Source: an uncultured Dehalococcoidia bacterium
Lineage (GTDB): Bacteria > Chloroflexota > Dehalococcoidia > Lucifugimonadales > UBA1123
Reading direction: 5' to 3'
Assembly: GCA_958296105.1 (NCBI GenBank)
Contig: OY282441.1
Location: 903,800-967,799 of the forward strand
DNA: 64,000 bases
The translations under genes and the position numbers were made by a program. Positions 1-8,653 of the stretch are shown one piece after another (position 1 is the first letter of the stretch; each line of letters starts with the position of its first letter). Below the pieces are notes generated by a model. The model searched no databases and was not told the origin of the DNA. It saw only the letters and a list, made by a program, of their open reading frames with translations.

Positions 1-237
1 CTTCGAGAGTCCTTCGTTGACGGCGGCTACCACCAAGTCTTGGAGGATGTCCACGTCGTCAGCCGAGACCACCTCCGGGGCTATCTCGATGGACTCGACG
101 GTCATCTTGCCGCTGACGACCACCTTCACCACGCCTCCGCCGGCCGTAGCCTCGACTGTTGCGCTCTCCAACTCTTCCTGAAGCTGCGCCATTCTCTTCT
201 GAAGCTGCTGAGCCTGACGCATCATTCGGCGGTTCAT
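1..237 (-). CDS. YbaB/EbfC family nucleoid-associated protein (C-terminus outside window)
   Basis: Reading the reverse strand from the ATG at 237 gives a 79-residue fragment that begins MNRRMMRQAQQLQKR and contains VVSGKMTVESIEIAPE. This is the coiled-coil start and DNA-binding core of YbaB/EbfC proteins, small dimers of about 100 residues that bind DNA. The ATG overlaps the dnaX stop codon (ATGA), and the dnaX-ybaB order is conserved in many bacteria, where recR often follows. The gene runs off the left edge of the window, so its last 20-30 residues are missing. The assignment is strong for the family. The precise role (nucleoid organisation or replication-linked) is not settled even for well-studied members. 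Confidence 0.93.
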   Translation of the reverse strand, partial: MNRRMMRQAQQLQKRMAQLQEELESATVEATAGGGVVKVVVSGKMTVESIEIAPEVVSADDVDILQDLVVAAVNEGLSK

Positions 238-1856
238 CGTTCCGTATCCTCCTCGAATTTCTCGACCAGCCTGGCGCCCATCAACTGCGCCGCCCTTACG
301 AGGTGGCTGTTGTTGGCTTGTCCCGTGCTGCTGCTCGCCATCATCTCCACCACGAGCTCGTACTCGCCGCCCATGGTCTGCGATATGGCGTCTGCGATCT
401 CCTTGCTCACAGCCGGGTTTCCCATCTCTTCTCGAATGCGCTCTGCGTGGGAGTTGTGAGCGAACTTCACCACCATGCGCCCATCTTCGAGGCTATACCC
501 TCGCGCGCTTCTGAGCAGCGCGTCGATCTTGAACCTCGATCCGGTGTTTCTCAAGGCGCGCAGAAGGGTTGACCAGTTCGGATCAGCGCGCGCGTCCGAC
601 TGGGGCGGGGGAGGCTGCGCGCTGCCGGCGCCGGACGGACGCGGCGCGGGAGCGCGCGCGGCGGGGCGTGTCGGAGGAGGCGGCTGAGCTCGCGCCTGCG
701 ATTCCGCGCGCGCCGGTTCGCGCCGCGCTTCCGCGCTTCTGACTGCGCGGGGCGCGGCGGCTTGGGCAGTATACACAACGGCGGGCGGCTCGGCTGCCGC
801 ATCTATCAAAGCCAGCTCCAGCGACAGGGGCGACGAGGTATCTCTCCTGAGATCGACCTCCGAGAAAGCCTTGAGCGCCCTAAGAGCGTGTGAATGATCG
901 CAGGCGGACGCGATATCTCTTATACGCTCGCCAAGCTCGTCGGGAAAGCTGGACGTGTCATCCACCCCGACTGTGGAGAGCATAACCGCCCGCAGGAAAT
1001 CGGTAACCGCGCGCTGAAGCTGTCTCAGGTCGGATCCCTGCGCCGCCACGCGATTTATGAGGGTGAGACCCTCAGCCGTCTTCCTCTGAACTGCGAGGGC
1101 GCACAGTTCTAGCGCGTCCTCGTCGCCGGTCAGCTCCAGCATGTCGCGCACGTGGTCGCCGAGCAGCGGAGAGCCGTAAGAGACTACAGCCTGCTCCAGC
1201 AGGTTCTCGGCATCGCGCAGGCTTCCGGTCGAGTGTCTGGCTATCAGCTCCAGCGCGTCGCGCTCCGCCTCCACGTCCTCGGCGCGGCACAGCTGCGCCA
1301 GCTTGTCCTCTATGGCGTCGAGTGGTATTCGGCGGAAGTCGTAGCGCTGGCACCTCGACACGATCGTCAGCGGCACCTTGTGGGCTTCCGTGGTCGCCAG
1401 TATGAAGATCGCGTGGCTCGGCGGCTCCTCCAGCGTCTTGAGGAGGGCGTTGAACGCCGGGTCGGTGAGCATGTGGACCTCGTCCACGATGTAGACCTTG
1501 TAGGGGAACTCGGTTGGCGCGAAGCCGATCTTGTCGCTGAGGTCGCGGATGTCGTCGATGCCGCGATTGCTGGCGGCGTCTATCTCGATCAGGTCGAGCG
1601 CGCGAGCTTCGTTGATCGAGCGGCAGCGGTCACAGGAGTTGTCAGGCTCGCCCTGCGCTGGATTCATGCAGTTGACCGCCTTCGCCAGAACGCGGGCGGT
1701 GCTGGTCTTGCCCGTCCCCCGGGGGCCGCAAAAGAGGAAGGCATGGGCGAGCCGTCCGCTGGAGACGGCGTTCTTGAGGGTGTTGGTGACGGTCTCCTGT
1801 CCCACCACGTCCGCCAGCGCGCGCGGGCGCCACTTTCTGTAGAAGACTTCCGCCAT
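234..1856 (-). CDS. dnaX: DNA polymerase III subunits gamma/tau
   Basis: This is the clamp-loader ATPase of the replicative polymerase, 540 residues. It starts MAEVFYRKWRP; a Walker A motif, GPRGTGKTST, lies at about 44-53, a DEVHML Walker B near 125, the SRC sensor near 167, and a Pro/Ala-rich linker at about 360-410 precedes the tau-like C-terminal domain. Three of the usual four zinc ligands are visible (C63, C75, C78); the position of the fourth, about 72, is Asp. The start codon follows the ybeY stop directly (TGA then ATG), and the stop overlaps ybaB, so the three genes look cotranslated. No A-AAA-AAG-type slippery run was seen, so there is no sign of the E. coli-style gamma frameshift. 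Confidence 0.97.
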   Translation of the reverse strand: MAEVFYRKWRPRALADVVGQETVTNTLKNAVSSGRLAHAFLFCGPRGTGKTSTARVLAKAVNCMNPAQGEPDNSCDRCRSINEARALDLIEIDAASNRGIDDIRDLSDKIGFAPTEFPYKVYIVDEVHMLTDPAFNALLKTLEEPPSHAIFILATTEAHKVPLTIVSRCQRYDFRRIPLDAIEDKLAQLCRAEDVEAERDALELIARHSTGSLRDAENLLEQAVVSYGSPLLGDHVRDMLELTGDEDALELCALAVQRKTAEGLTLINRVAAQGSDLRQLQRAVTDFLRAVMLSTVGVDDTSSFPDELGERIRDIASACDHSHALRALKAFSEVDLRRDTSSPLSLELALIDAAAEPPAVVYTAQAAAPRAVRSAEARREPARAESQARAQPPPPTRPAARAPAPRPSGAGSAQPPPPQSDARADPNWSTLLRALRNTGSRFKIDALLRSARGYSLEDGRMVVKFAHNSHAERIREEMGNPAVSKEIADAISQTMGGEYELVVEMMASSSTGQANNSHLVRAAQLMGARLVEKFEEDTER

Positions 1857-2381
1857 TCAGCTTCCTTCCGAAACGAGTCCCGCGAGCCGCATCGAGTCCG
1901 TCGCCGCTCGCTCCTTGCCGCGCATCTCCGCCGCCTCGCGCTCGTCCTCATGGTCGTAACCTAGCAGATGAAATACGCCGTGAGCAAGGAGGATGGCAAG
2001 CTCCATCTCGGAGGTATGCCCCGCCTCGCGCGCCTGACGGACAGCCTGCGGATGCGATACTACGATCTCGCCGATTTCGGGTTCGCAGTCCGGCGGCAGA
2101 ACGAAGTCGGGGAAGCCCGAAGCCGTCCCGTTGTCCCGATCCTCGCCGTAGTAGCGGCCGGAGTGGACGTTGGAGAACGAAAGGACGTCGGTCGCGCCTT
2201 CCACCCCTCTGTGCGTCTTGTTGAGCGCGGCTACGCTCTCGTCGTCCGCAATGACCACACTCACCCCGCCGTTGGCTGATTCGACCTCGCCAGCCAGCGC
2301 GCAGTCGACGACACGACCGATCCATTCAGCCGAAACCGAGCTTCTGAACTCCTCGAAGACGTGTATCTGGACGCTGGTCAA
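1857..2381 (-). CDS. ybeY: Endoribonuclease YbeY (rRNA maturation factor)
   Basis: This single-strand-specific, metal-dependent RNase takes part in 16S rRNA 3'-end maturation and ribosome quality control. The 174-residue product carries the diagnostic HGVFHLLGYDH motif (three histidines for the metal) near residue 134 and the central segment TDVLSFSN. Its stop abuts the dnaX start, and it sits 17 bases downstream of hflC, within one minus-strand operon. Bacterial ybeY is more often next to phoH or era, so the hflKC-ybeY-dnaX order is a local arrangement. Length and motif agree well with the family. Confidence 0.95.
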   Translation of the reverse strand: MTSVQIHVFEEFRSSVSAEWIGRVVDCALAGEVESANGGVSVVIADDESVAALNKTHRGVEGATDVLSFSNVHSGRYYGEDRDNGTASGFPDFVLPPDCEPEIGEIVVSHPQAVRQAREAGHTSEMELAILLAHGVFHLLGYDHEDEREAAEMRGKERAATDSMRLAGLVSEGS

Positions 2382-2398
2382 TGCCGAAAGGATCCGAC

Positions 2399-3292
2399 CT
2401 ACGGAGTCTCAGTTCCGAACCTATCCTTGATGCCGTCCCCCGACTGCAAGAACTCGAACAGATCGCTGTCGGCGGGCAGGACGACCGTAGAATTGGATTC
2501 GAATATCTTCCTGTACGCTTCGAGTGAGCGCTGGAATGCGTAGAACTCCGGGTCTGCGGAGATTGCCTCTGCGAATATCTGGATAGCCTGCGCCTCGCCC
2601 TCGCCGCGTGTGATGTCTGCCTGTTTCTGCGCCGTCGCCCTTATTATGGCGGCATCCTTGTCGACGCTGGCGCGCACCTCGGCGTCGATCTCGGCGCCTT
2701 CGGCGCGCTCCTTGTCCGCCTTGCGCTTGCGCTCCGCCTGCATCCGCGCGTACACGGACTCTGCGATCTCGGCGGGGAAGTCGGCGCGCTTTATGCGAAC
2801 GTCTATGATGTCCAGTCCGAACTCCGACAGCTTGGGGCGAACGTTATCTCTGACGCGGTTCATTATGTCTTCGCGCTTGGTGGTGATTATCTCTGCCTGA
2901 TTGTCACTGGCGATCTCGCGCCGCAGCTCGGATGCGATGATCGACTCCGCCCTGGATCTCCCCTGTATCTCGGTCTGCACCGTCTCCCTGAACAGCACGG
3001 GGTTGTCGATGCGGCCTCTGGCGTACACGTCTATGATCAGACGCTTCTTGTCCTTGGTCAAGAGCGACTCGGCGGGGGAGTCGAATATGAGGAGGCGCTT
3101 GTCGAAGTAGGTCGCGGTGTCGATGAACGGCGTCTTGACGTACAGACCCGGGCTTCTTATGGACTGGCGCACCTGTCCGAAGCGCGTGACGATGGCAAGC
3201 TGCTTCTCGTCCACCACGAAGAACAGCTGTGGGCCGACTATGCCCGCGACGACGGCGAGCAGGATGAGGGTGATTGCCAATACTTTAATCAT
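2399..3292 (-). CDS. hflC: SPFH-domain protein HflC
   Basis: A 297-residue membrane-anchored protein of the stomatin/prohibitin/flotillin/HflK-C family. One N-terminal transmembrane helix (residues 1-25) is followed by the SPFH domain (VVDEKQLAIVTRFGQV) and a long charged helix rich in Ala, Glu and Lys around 180-245. HflC forms a periplasmic or extracellular cage with HflK around the FtsH protease and modulates membrane-protein turnover. It lies 17 bases downstream of hflK in the order hflK-hflC, as in most bacteria. Confidence 0.94.
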   Translation of the reverse strand: MIKVLAITLILLAVVAGIVGPQLFFVVDEKQLAIVTRFGQVRQSIRSPGLYVKTPFIDTATYFDKRLLIFDSPAESLLTKDKKRLIIDVYARGRIDNPVLFRETVQTEIQGRSRAESIIASELRREIASDNQAEIITTKREDIMNRVRDNVRPKLSEFGLDIIDVRIKRADFPAEIAESVYARMQAERKRKADKERAEGAEIDAEVRASVDKDAAIIRATAQKQADITRGEGEAQAIQIFAEAISADPEFYAFQRSLEAYRKIFESNSTVVLPADSDLFEFLQSGDGIKDRFGTETP

Positions 3293-3308
3293 CGATCATC
3301 TCTCGACT

Positions 3309-4370
3309 CTACGGGTTCATGCCCAGTGATTCGGGCATCTGTCCACTGTCAGTCAGCGGCAGCAGCTCTATCAAGCCGCCGCCGGTCTCGCTGGAAACGA
3401 TGTACTTCCTGATGCCTGGGAGTATCTCCTCCATCGCCTCTAGGAACAGGCGCTGTCGGGTCACTTCGGGCGCCAGCTCGTACTCGGCGAGAATGGAGCG
3501 GAAGCGCTGGGACTGGCCCTCCGCTATGGCGATTCGCTCCTGCTTGTAAGCCTCTGCGCTCTCGGTCAGACGCGCCGCCTCGCCTCTGGCCTTGGGCAGC
3601 ACGTCCTCTTTGTATGCGTCAGCCAGATTGATGATCCGCGCCTTGTCCTCTTTGGCGCGCACCACGTCATCGAAGGCGTCTTTGACCTGCTCCGGCGCGA
3701 ACACGTTCAGCAGCTTCACCTCACGAACGTTGATCCCCGTCGCGTACTCGTCGAGCAGCGTCTGGAGCAGTATCTTGGTCTCCGCCTGCGTATCTTCTTT
3801 CTTGTCGGTCAGCGGGTCGTCTATCGGGCGGCTGCCGATGACCTGCCTGAGAGCCGTCTCGGTGGCGTCTTTGATCGTCTGTCCGTCAGGATCGACCGCA
3901 CGATAGAGGAACTGCTGAAGGTCTTTGATGTCGTACTGGACGAGCAGCTGGACGTCTACTATGTTGGGGGCCTCGCCCGGGCGGCCCTCTTCGTCCGGAT
4001 CGCCAGTGATCATCAGCGACTCGCCCGGCTGGGGGATTCCTCCCCTGACGCCGACCTCGAGCTGGCGGATGTCGTCCACCTTCACGACGTCGCGCGCGCC
4101 GATGGGCGCGGGCCACCACCAGTGAAGGCCGGGGACTTGCAGGCTGTCGAACCTGCCCAGCCGTCTCACCGCTGCCTGTTCGCCCGGCTGCACCGTGAAG
4201 AAACCGGAGCCTAGCCACACTGCCAGAGCCACGAGGAACAGCGCGACGACGATCAGGTATCCCGCGCCGCCACCGCCTCCGCCGCCTCCGATTCTAAACT
4301 TGCCGAAGAAGTTGCGTATCCGGTCGAGAACCTGTTCCAGGTTGACTTCCGGCTCTTCTGGTCGATACAT
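3309..4370 (-). CDS. hflK: SPFH-domain protein HflK
   Basis: This is the partner of HflC in the FtsH-regulating membrane complex. The chosen ATG at 4370 gives MYRPEEPEVNLEQVLD and a product of 353 residues; a longer frame reaches 4436, but its extra residues do not resemble the family. A glycine tract (eight Gly, about residues 31-38) precedes the single transmembrane helix (YLIVVALFLVALAVW). The SPFH domain follows (VQPGEQAAVRRLGRF), then a helical region with EAYKQERIAIAEGQSQRF, the usual HflK signature. The Gly-rich N-terminus is typical of HflK. Confidence 0.93.
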   Translation of the reverse strand: MYRPEEPEVNLEQVLDRIRNFFGKFRIGGGGGGGGAGYLIVVALFLVALAVWLGSGFFTVQPGEQAAVRRLGRFDSLQVPGLHWWWPAPIGARDVVKVDDIRQLEVGVRGGIPQPGESLMITGDPDEEGRPGEAPNIVDVQLLVQYDIKDLQQFLYRAVDPDGQTIKDATETALRQVIGSRPIDDPLTDKKEDTQAETKILLQTLLDEYATGINVREVKLLNVFAPEQVKDAFDDVVRAKEDKARIINLADAYKEDVLPKARGEAARLTESAEAYKQERIAIAEGQSQRFRSILAEYELAPEVTRQRLFLEAMEEILPGIRKYIVSSETGGGLIELLPLTDSGQMPESLGMNP

Positions 4371-4477
4371 ATGCCTATTCCGATCTCGCCTTGCTGTTCT
4401 GAGCGTGCAGCTCGTCCCTTGAGAATATCTTAACACATGGGAGCGGAGACCGTTCTACGTAATCCGCCGCGCCGCGC

Positions 4478-5179
4478 CTACCGCCTGCGGAACAGGTCGA
4501 GGAATCTCTCCTCGTAGAACTCGAACGCGCCCCAGCGGTCTAGCTCGCGCTTGAGGTCCTCGGGGTTTCTGCCGTTCCGAACCTCTCTGAACATGCGCTC
4601 GATCTGCTGCGCCGCCGCGCCGGGCAGCCCTCCGATGGACTGATTCGGACTCAGCATCCCGCGCGAATTCAGCTCCTGTACGTTGCGCTCCGCAGATCTC
4701 GACGTGTACTCGTATATGAACTTGAGCAGGGACACGTCCCAGAACTCATCTACGCCGACCATGACGACCGCCAGATTCTCCTGCTTCTTCGTCAGGTCTT
4801 GGTCTATGCGGTGGGCTATCTCCGAAGGCTCGCCGCTCAGTATCTCCGTACCCTCCGGCTCGTTGCGATACTGGTAGAGGATGCCCGGGCTGTTGGGGCC
4901 GTACTCGTCCGAGACGTGGCGCAGGTACTCGTATGCCTCGGAGCTGAACCCTTCCAAGCTCATCGCGTAGTACGGGGTGACTATGGAGGGCTTTTCGGCA
5001 AGCACCTTGCCGGTTCTGACGACGCCTTCCTTACCGTGGGGATCCAAATCTCGGTAGATCGGCTCCGTGACCACGTAGTACGACAGCGAGGTGACGCCAA
5101 ACGTTGCCAAGTGCTGGCGCGGATACCTGACCACCCACGTCTGCTCTGCTGCTCGAATCCAGTCTGCGAAGTCTTCCAA
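4478..5179 (-). CDS. Conserved hypothetical protein, 233 aa
   Basis: I do not recognise this protein. It is a soluble, acidic sequence of 233 residues with no signal peptide, transmembrane segment, nucleotide-binding motif or cysteine pattern. The C-terminal 50 residues (from about GAAAQQIERMFREV) look helical and charged, and the protein ends in LFRRR. It starts 3 bases after the gluzincin gene upstream and precedes hflK by 107 bases on the same strand, so it is probably cotranscribed with the protease. GC-ending codons and the tight spacing support a real gene. A link to membrane-protein quality control would be only guilt by association. Confidence 0.75.
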   Translation of the reverse strand: MEDFADWIRAAEQTWVVRYPRQHLATFGVTSLSYYVVTEPIYRDLDPHGKEGVVRTGKVLAEKPSIVTPYYAMSLEGFSSEAYEYLRHVSDEYGPNSPGILYQYRNEPEGTEILSGEPSEIAHRIDQDLTKKQENLAVVMVGVDEFWDVSLLKFIYEYTSRSAERNVQELNSRGMLSPNQSIGGLPGAAAQQIERMFREVRNGRNPEDLKRELDRWGAFEFYEERFLDLFRRR

Positions 5180-5182
5180 CGG

Positions 5183-6667
5183 CTACCTTCTTTGTCTGCG
5201 TAGTCGCAGCCCTGCCAGCCCCAGCGCCACCAAGGGCAGCGTGAGGTCTTTGGTGGATGCCGATTGATTGCGGGGAAGGCCGCACGCGGCGGATCCGCCT
5301 TCGCCCTGATCTTGCTCGCCAGTTTCGGGCGGCGAGGTCTCCGCGCCCCTCGCCACGGCGGGCGGCTCGGTCGGAGCGGGCGAGGGAGTTGCCGTCGCCA
5401 CTGGCTGCGGCGTGGGCGTGGGAGTCGCCTCGATGGAGGCTATCGTCTCCGAACCCGCCTGTGGCGTCAGGCTGAACAGCTGGAGCGTGGGCCTGGAAAT
5501 CGGGGTGGGCCTGGCGCTGTCACGGCTCGGCGGGACGTAGGGCGGCGCTCCGATGGTATCGCGCCACTGGTTTTCGAGGTCGATTCGGCCGACGCCGTAG
5601 ATGTCCTGAATGGCGTCGTCCATGTTCGTGCCTTCGCTCAGCGTCTTCATCAGCTCGCGCATGGAGTCTGGGCCGTATGCGGCGATCATAAACTGGATCA
5701 TGCTGCGCGCCTGTCCGTAGAAGATGATGACATCCTCCGGGTCTCCCGGCAAGATGGGCATGGAGGTTATGGGCAGAAGCCTATCCGTTCCCAGCGCGAA
5801 CTCCAGCGCGATGTCGTAGGAGAAGCCGGGGTCTATGTTTCCGTACTCCGCCAAGCCCTCGTCCAGCCACGAGGGGATGTTCCTGACGATGCTGTCTCCG
5901 GCGCGATGGGTGAGAATGTGGGTGACCTCGTGGGATGCCGTCCCCATCGCGCTCCTTCCGCCGCCAAGCACCAGCAGGGTGCCTACGCTGGTGAACGCCT
6001 GTCCTTCGGTGATCAGCTCTCGCCTGATGGTGCTGGAACCGGGCGGCAGGGCTTCGAGCATCTCCTTGACGTTGTTGTACATGGTGACGCGAATGGGGAT
6101 CGAGGTGTCCGCGCCGAGAAGCGGTCCCATGACGTCCAGCGTCTGGACTATGGCATCCAAGATTATCTTGGCGCGCGTTTCGACCGGGCCGTGATACGCC
6201 ACCGCCACTGGGCCATCGGAGACCTCTTCCCACGAGAAGCGGGCGTCGTAGTAGATGAACTCCGCCGATTCGGTGTCGAGCCGGTTGCCGGCTCCGTCTG
6301 TTATCTCGAAGTTGTACTTGATGATGGTTCCGGGAGGAATGTACCTGCTTCCCGAGTTGGTGCGCCACAGCAGCTCGGCATCGACGGACGCGGCGCTGTC
6401 GAACTCCAGATACTCGTAGACTCCCCTCGTCTGCTGTCCTACACGCAGTCTGACGGCGATCTCTTCGATATCGTCTTCGCTCTCTGCGCTGATGGAGAAT
6501 CTCATCCCGATGGGAAACTCGCTCTCGACGGTCGCAGAGATGACGGTTATCGCATCTTCCGAGCCGAACAGGGCGGAAGGGGCCGATACGCTCGCCAAGA
6601 AGCACGCGGCGAGCAGCAGCGCGGCGCGAAGGGGCGTCGCCCTCGATGTCAATGATCTCAGCGCCAA
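5183..6667 (-). CDS. Secreted gluzincin metallopeptidase (peptidase MA-like) with C-terminal anchor
   Basis: A 494-residue exported protein. The TTG start at 6667 has GAGG about 8 bases upstream. Residues 10-35 form a signal peptide (LRAALLLAACFLASVSAPS). A beta-rich domain (about 40-145) is followed by the gluzincin site HEVTH at 246-250, with the third zinc ligand in SWLDEGLAEY (E270 or E274). A Pro/Thr-rich linker (about 385-450) leads to a hydrophobic C-terminal segment ending RLRRQRR, a sorting or anchor-like tail. It is paralogous to the protein at 13606-14832, with the same layout and a matching F-Y-Q/S-A-R/S segment after the active site. Substrate unknown. Confidence 0.85.
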   Translation of the reverse strand: MALRSLTSRATPLRAALLLAACFLASVSAPSALFGSEDAITVISATVESEFPIGMRFSISAESEDDIEEIAVRLRVGQQTRGVYEYLEFDSAASVDAELLWRTNSGSRYIPPGTIIKYNFEITDGAGNRLDTESAEFIYYDARFSWEEVSDGPVAVAYHGPVETRAKIILDAIVQTLDVMGPLLGADTSIPIRVTMYNNVKEMLEALPPGSSTIRRELITEGQAFTSVGTLLVLGGGRSAMGTASHEVTHILTHRAGDSIVRNIPSWLDEGLAEYGNIDPGFSYDIALEFALGTDRLLPITSMPILPGDPEDVIIFYGQARSMIQFMIAAYGPDSMRELMKTLSEGTNMDDAIQDIYGVGRIDLENQWRDTIGAPPYVPPSRDSARPTPISRPTLQLFSLTPQAGSETIASIEATPTPTPQPVATATPSPAPTEPPAVARGAETSPPETGEQDQGEGGSAACGLPRNQSASTKDLTLPLVALGLAGLRLRRQRR

Positions 6668-6826
6668 TGTGATATCCTCAGAGTCAAAATGCGTCCCCCA
6701 GCGCGAGCGTGTCGCCAGAATGCGGCGCGGGCAGAAGGCAGGCTCATCGAATCGCCATCTCCAACCCTCTACTCTATTATATACGTATACGTCAGCCGCC
6801 GATGCGGGGATTGCGTCCGCCCTACC

Positions 6827-7438
6827 CTAGTTTTCGTCTTCGGACGCGAGCATACGCGCCGTGTGCGCCAATCTGTATATTGCCGTCAGGATCGTGAGCG
6901 AGGCGATAGCTCCCAGCGTCAAGAGCATGAAGATCGGCAGCCAGTGGCCGATGATCAGCCCGCCGCCGATGGCTGCCACGCGCTCGGGCCTAGTCATCAC
7001 GCCAACCTTGCACTCGATCCCAAGCCCCTCAGCGCGCGCGCGCAGGTAGCTGACCATGATGGAGCCGATGACTGCCACGTAGACCAGAATCGAGCCGAGA
7101 TCGTCGCCGGTGGCGAGGTAGTAGGCGAGGATGCCAAGAAAGACGACGGCTTCCGACACCCTATCCACCACCGAATCGAGCAGCGCGCCGAATCTAGACT
7201 CGCGCTTGGACATGCGCGCCAGCGCGCCATCGAACAGATCGAACACGCCGGCGGCAAGGACGACGATCCCGCCTCCCCACCACTGGCCCACGCCAATGAG
7301 ATACGCGCCGACGCCGGCGCCAGCCAGCCCCAGCAGTGTCACCATATTCGGGGTAAGGCCCATGCGTCCCATCACACGCGCGACGGGAAATTCGACATAG
7401 TTCGAGATGGCCTGTCGCGCCTGCTCTCGCCCTATCAT
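6827..7438 (-). CDS. CDP-alcohol phosphatidyltransferase family protein
   Basis: An integral-membrane enzyme of phospholipid synthesis, 203 residues with about six hydrophobic segments. The family motif D-x2-D-G-x2-A-R-x8-G-x3-D-x3-D is complete (D67, D70, G71, R75, G84, D88, D92: DLFDGALARMSKRE then FGALLDSVVD). It transfers a phosphatidyl group from CDP-diacylglycerol to an alcohol. The alcohol (glycerol-3-phosphate, inositol phosphate or another) cannot be told from the motif. A good ribosome binding site (GAGGTGATT) precedes the ATG. The gene stands alone, about 160 bases upstream of the protease gene. Confidence 0.9.
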   Translation of the reverse strand: MIGREQARQAISNYVEFPVARVMGRMGLTPNMVTLLGLAGAGVGAYLIGVGQWWGGGIVVLAAGVFDLFDGALARMSKRESRFGALLDSVVDRVSEAVVFLGILAYYLATGDDLGSILVYVAVIGSIMVSYLRARAEGLGIECKVGVMTRPERVAAIGGGLIIGHWLPIFMLLTLGAIASLTILTAIYRLAHTARMLASEDEN

Positions 7439-7649
7439 GGAATCACCTCGAATTGGATGTTGGCTGTTGGAACATCTTAGGCAGGTATCGGCGGCGGGGT
7501 CAAATGAAAGTCTGCGCTGGGAAGGGAATGTGACGTCAGCTATTCCAGCGCGTCAGTTATTCCAGCGCATAAGATACGCGCATGGCCCCATGCGCGGTTG
7601 ACACCCTCTAGGGCGTATTGCAACAATCAGGGAGGCGGTCGCGCCGCGT

Positions 7650-7725
7650 GCCCCTGTAGCTCAGGAGGATAGAGCATCGGTTTCCTAAACCGAGTGCCCC
7701 GGTTCGAGTCCGGGCAGGGGTACCA
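7650..7725 (+). tRNA. tRNA-Arg (anticodon CCU)
   Basis: A full cloverleaf can be drawn: acceptor GCCCCTG (7650-7656) pairs with CAGGGGT (7715-7721, one G-U pair). The D arm is followed by the anticodon stem TCGGT/ACCGA around loop TTCCTAA, which gives anticodon CCT. The T arm contains GGTTCGAGTCC. Discriminator A and an encoded CCA follow. The gene is immediately followed by decayed recombinase and transposase sequence, so it may have served as an integration site. Confidence 0.97.
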
Positions 7726-7738
7726 TGCCGCGCTGTTG

Positions 7739-7788
7739 GCCGAACCGGGGTAGGGAGACATTCTCGTTGTCCCTCCCGGTCATTCGGC
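7739..7788 (+). terminator. Hairpin downstream of tRNA-Arg, likely terminator
   Basis: The outer arms GCCGAACCGGG and CCCGGTCATTCGGC pair, and an inner AGGGA..TCCCT helix extends the stem. The hairpin begins 14 bases after the tRNA. There is no clear T-tract, so termination is likely but not certain. Confidence 0.55.
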
Positions 7789-7789
7789 T

Positions 7790-8095
7790 GTCACATGGCA
7801 TCGGAATGCTGTAGTGGATCGTGGTCTTGCCGGGCAAACGACAATCTCCTTGACGAATGTCCTAATGAACGCTTTGGATTCCGTCAATTCGCTCTCTATG
7901 AGGAACGCGCTCATGTCTTGGTCGAACCCCTTGATCGTCTCCACGTCGTCAGGGTGGATTTGCGCTCTGAGAGTACAGCCTCAACCTCCCTCGCAGATTC
8001 CTGTAGCTTGCGCTCATTCTCCCAATGCTCTCTGATGCGTGCGGCATGATGTCCGAGATGTTGAGGTTGGTGGTTTCGATGGCACTGTGGAGACT
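7790..8095 (-). pseudogene. Remnant of a large serine recombinase (C-terminal part, frameshifted)
   Basis: Read on the minus strand across three frames, this stretch gives fragments typical of the C-terminus of large serine recombinases: SAIETTNLNISDI, then a charged coiled coil (HWENERKLQESAREVE), then DVETIKGFDQDMSAFLIE and AFIRTFVKEIVV, ending TTIHYSIPMP. At least two frameshifts separate the pieces, and the catalytic resolvase domain is absent. The remnant lies beside tRNA-Arg and abuts the transposase wreck. I infer that an integrated element once sat here and that this is what is left of its integrase. The outer boundaries are approximate. Confidence 0.72.
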
Positions 8096-8390
8096 GCCGA
8101 CACCGCTTCACCCCCGACGGCGTCCGCCATCAATACCCTAAGCGCGTCATCACCCAAGCGCTCGCCATGTACTCGGAGGGCGCAGTATGTCGGCGATGGG
8201 CATAAAGCTCGGCACGGTCTATTCCTAGGTTAAGAAAAGCCCGCTGGGCCGAGCGTATCCTGAGCGAGGAGCGCAAGAAGCACACTGCCGAGACGCCTGA
8301 TATTCCATCATCAGTAAGGGAGCGCGTCATGCTGGCAAGCGTCAGTCCGTATGGATATGAACGGCTGTGGTGGTGGAGCGGGACGGCAGT
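8086..8390 (+). pseudogene. Remnant of an IS1-like transposase (frameshifts and stops)
   Basis: Three plus-strand frames together give an IS1-type order: a zinc-knuckle fragment CGDCRHRFTPDG, a helix-turn-helix region (RVITQALAMYSEG then MSAMGIKLGTVYS followed by a stop where Trp is expected, then KKARWAERILSEERKK), and a DDE-domain start (GKRQSVWI, stop, TAVVVERDG). At least two frameshifts and two Trp-to-stop changes kill the gene. Its 5' edge overlaps the recombinase remnant within about 10 bases, as if the IS inserted into that gene. No terminal inverted repeats could be defined. Confidence 0.7.
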
Positions 8391-8566
8391 GTGTGGAAAG
8401 AGCGTGGAGGTGCTGAGGGGATCGCTGGTGTGGCTCAGGGAGTCTCTAATGTAGCACCAATGCGAGTGGAGAACACCAGTTTTACCCACTCACTAGCTTG
8501 GGTGTATCTATGTTAAACTGGTTCTTAGTGGAGGATGGTAATAGACAACCTCCGGAGGAGACCACT

Positions 8567-8653
8567 TTGACGAAACGAGTGGAGGACTTCAACAGATTTA
8601 TCTCGGATCACGTCAACGTCAATACCAGCGGGCGCGAAAGGCTGAACAGATGA
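8567..8653 (+). CDS. Short ORF (28 aa) overlapping the CD-NTase start
   Basis: A TTG at 8567 has a strong Shine-Dalgarno sequence (GGAGGAG at 8554-8560) and opens a 28-codon frame whose stop overlaps the next ATG (ATGA at 8650-8653). The peptide (LTKRVEDFNRFISDHV...) resembles the first 28 residues of the following protein (same T-K start, F-x-x-F, D-x-V-N and ERL/DRL spacing). It could be a relic of a duplicated N-terminus or a leader peptide coupling translation. It is short, so coding status is uncertain. Confidence 0.4.
   Translation: MTKRVEDFNRFISDHVNVNTSGRERLNR

Noticed and set aside
234..1856. Programmed frameshift in dnaX
   Set aside because: No A-AAA-AAG-like run is visible in the coding strand; the single long frame is sufficient.
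8130..8489. Minus-strand ORF of 119 codons over the transposase remnant
   Set aside because: Its product has no recognisable features, whereas the plus strand gives IS1-like fragments.
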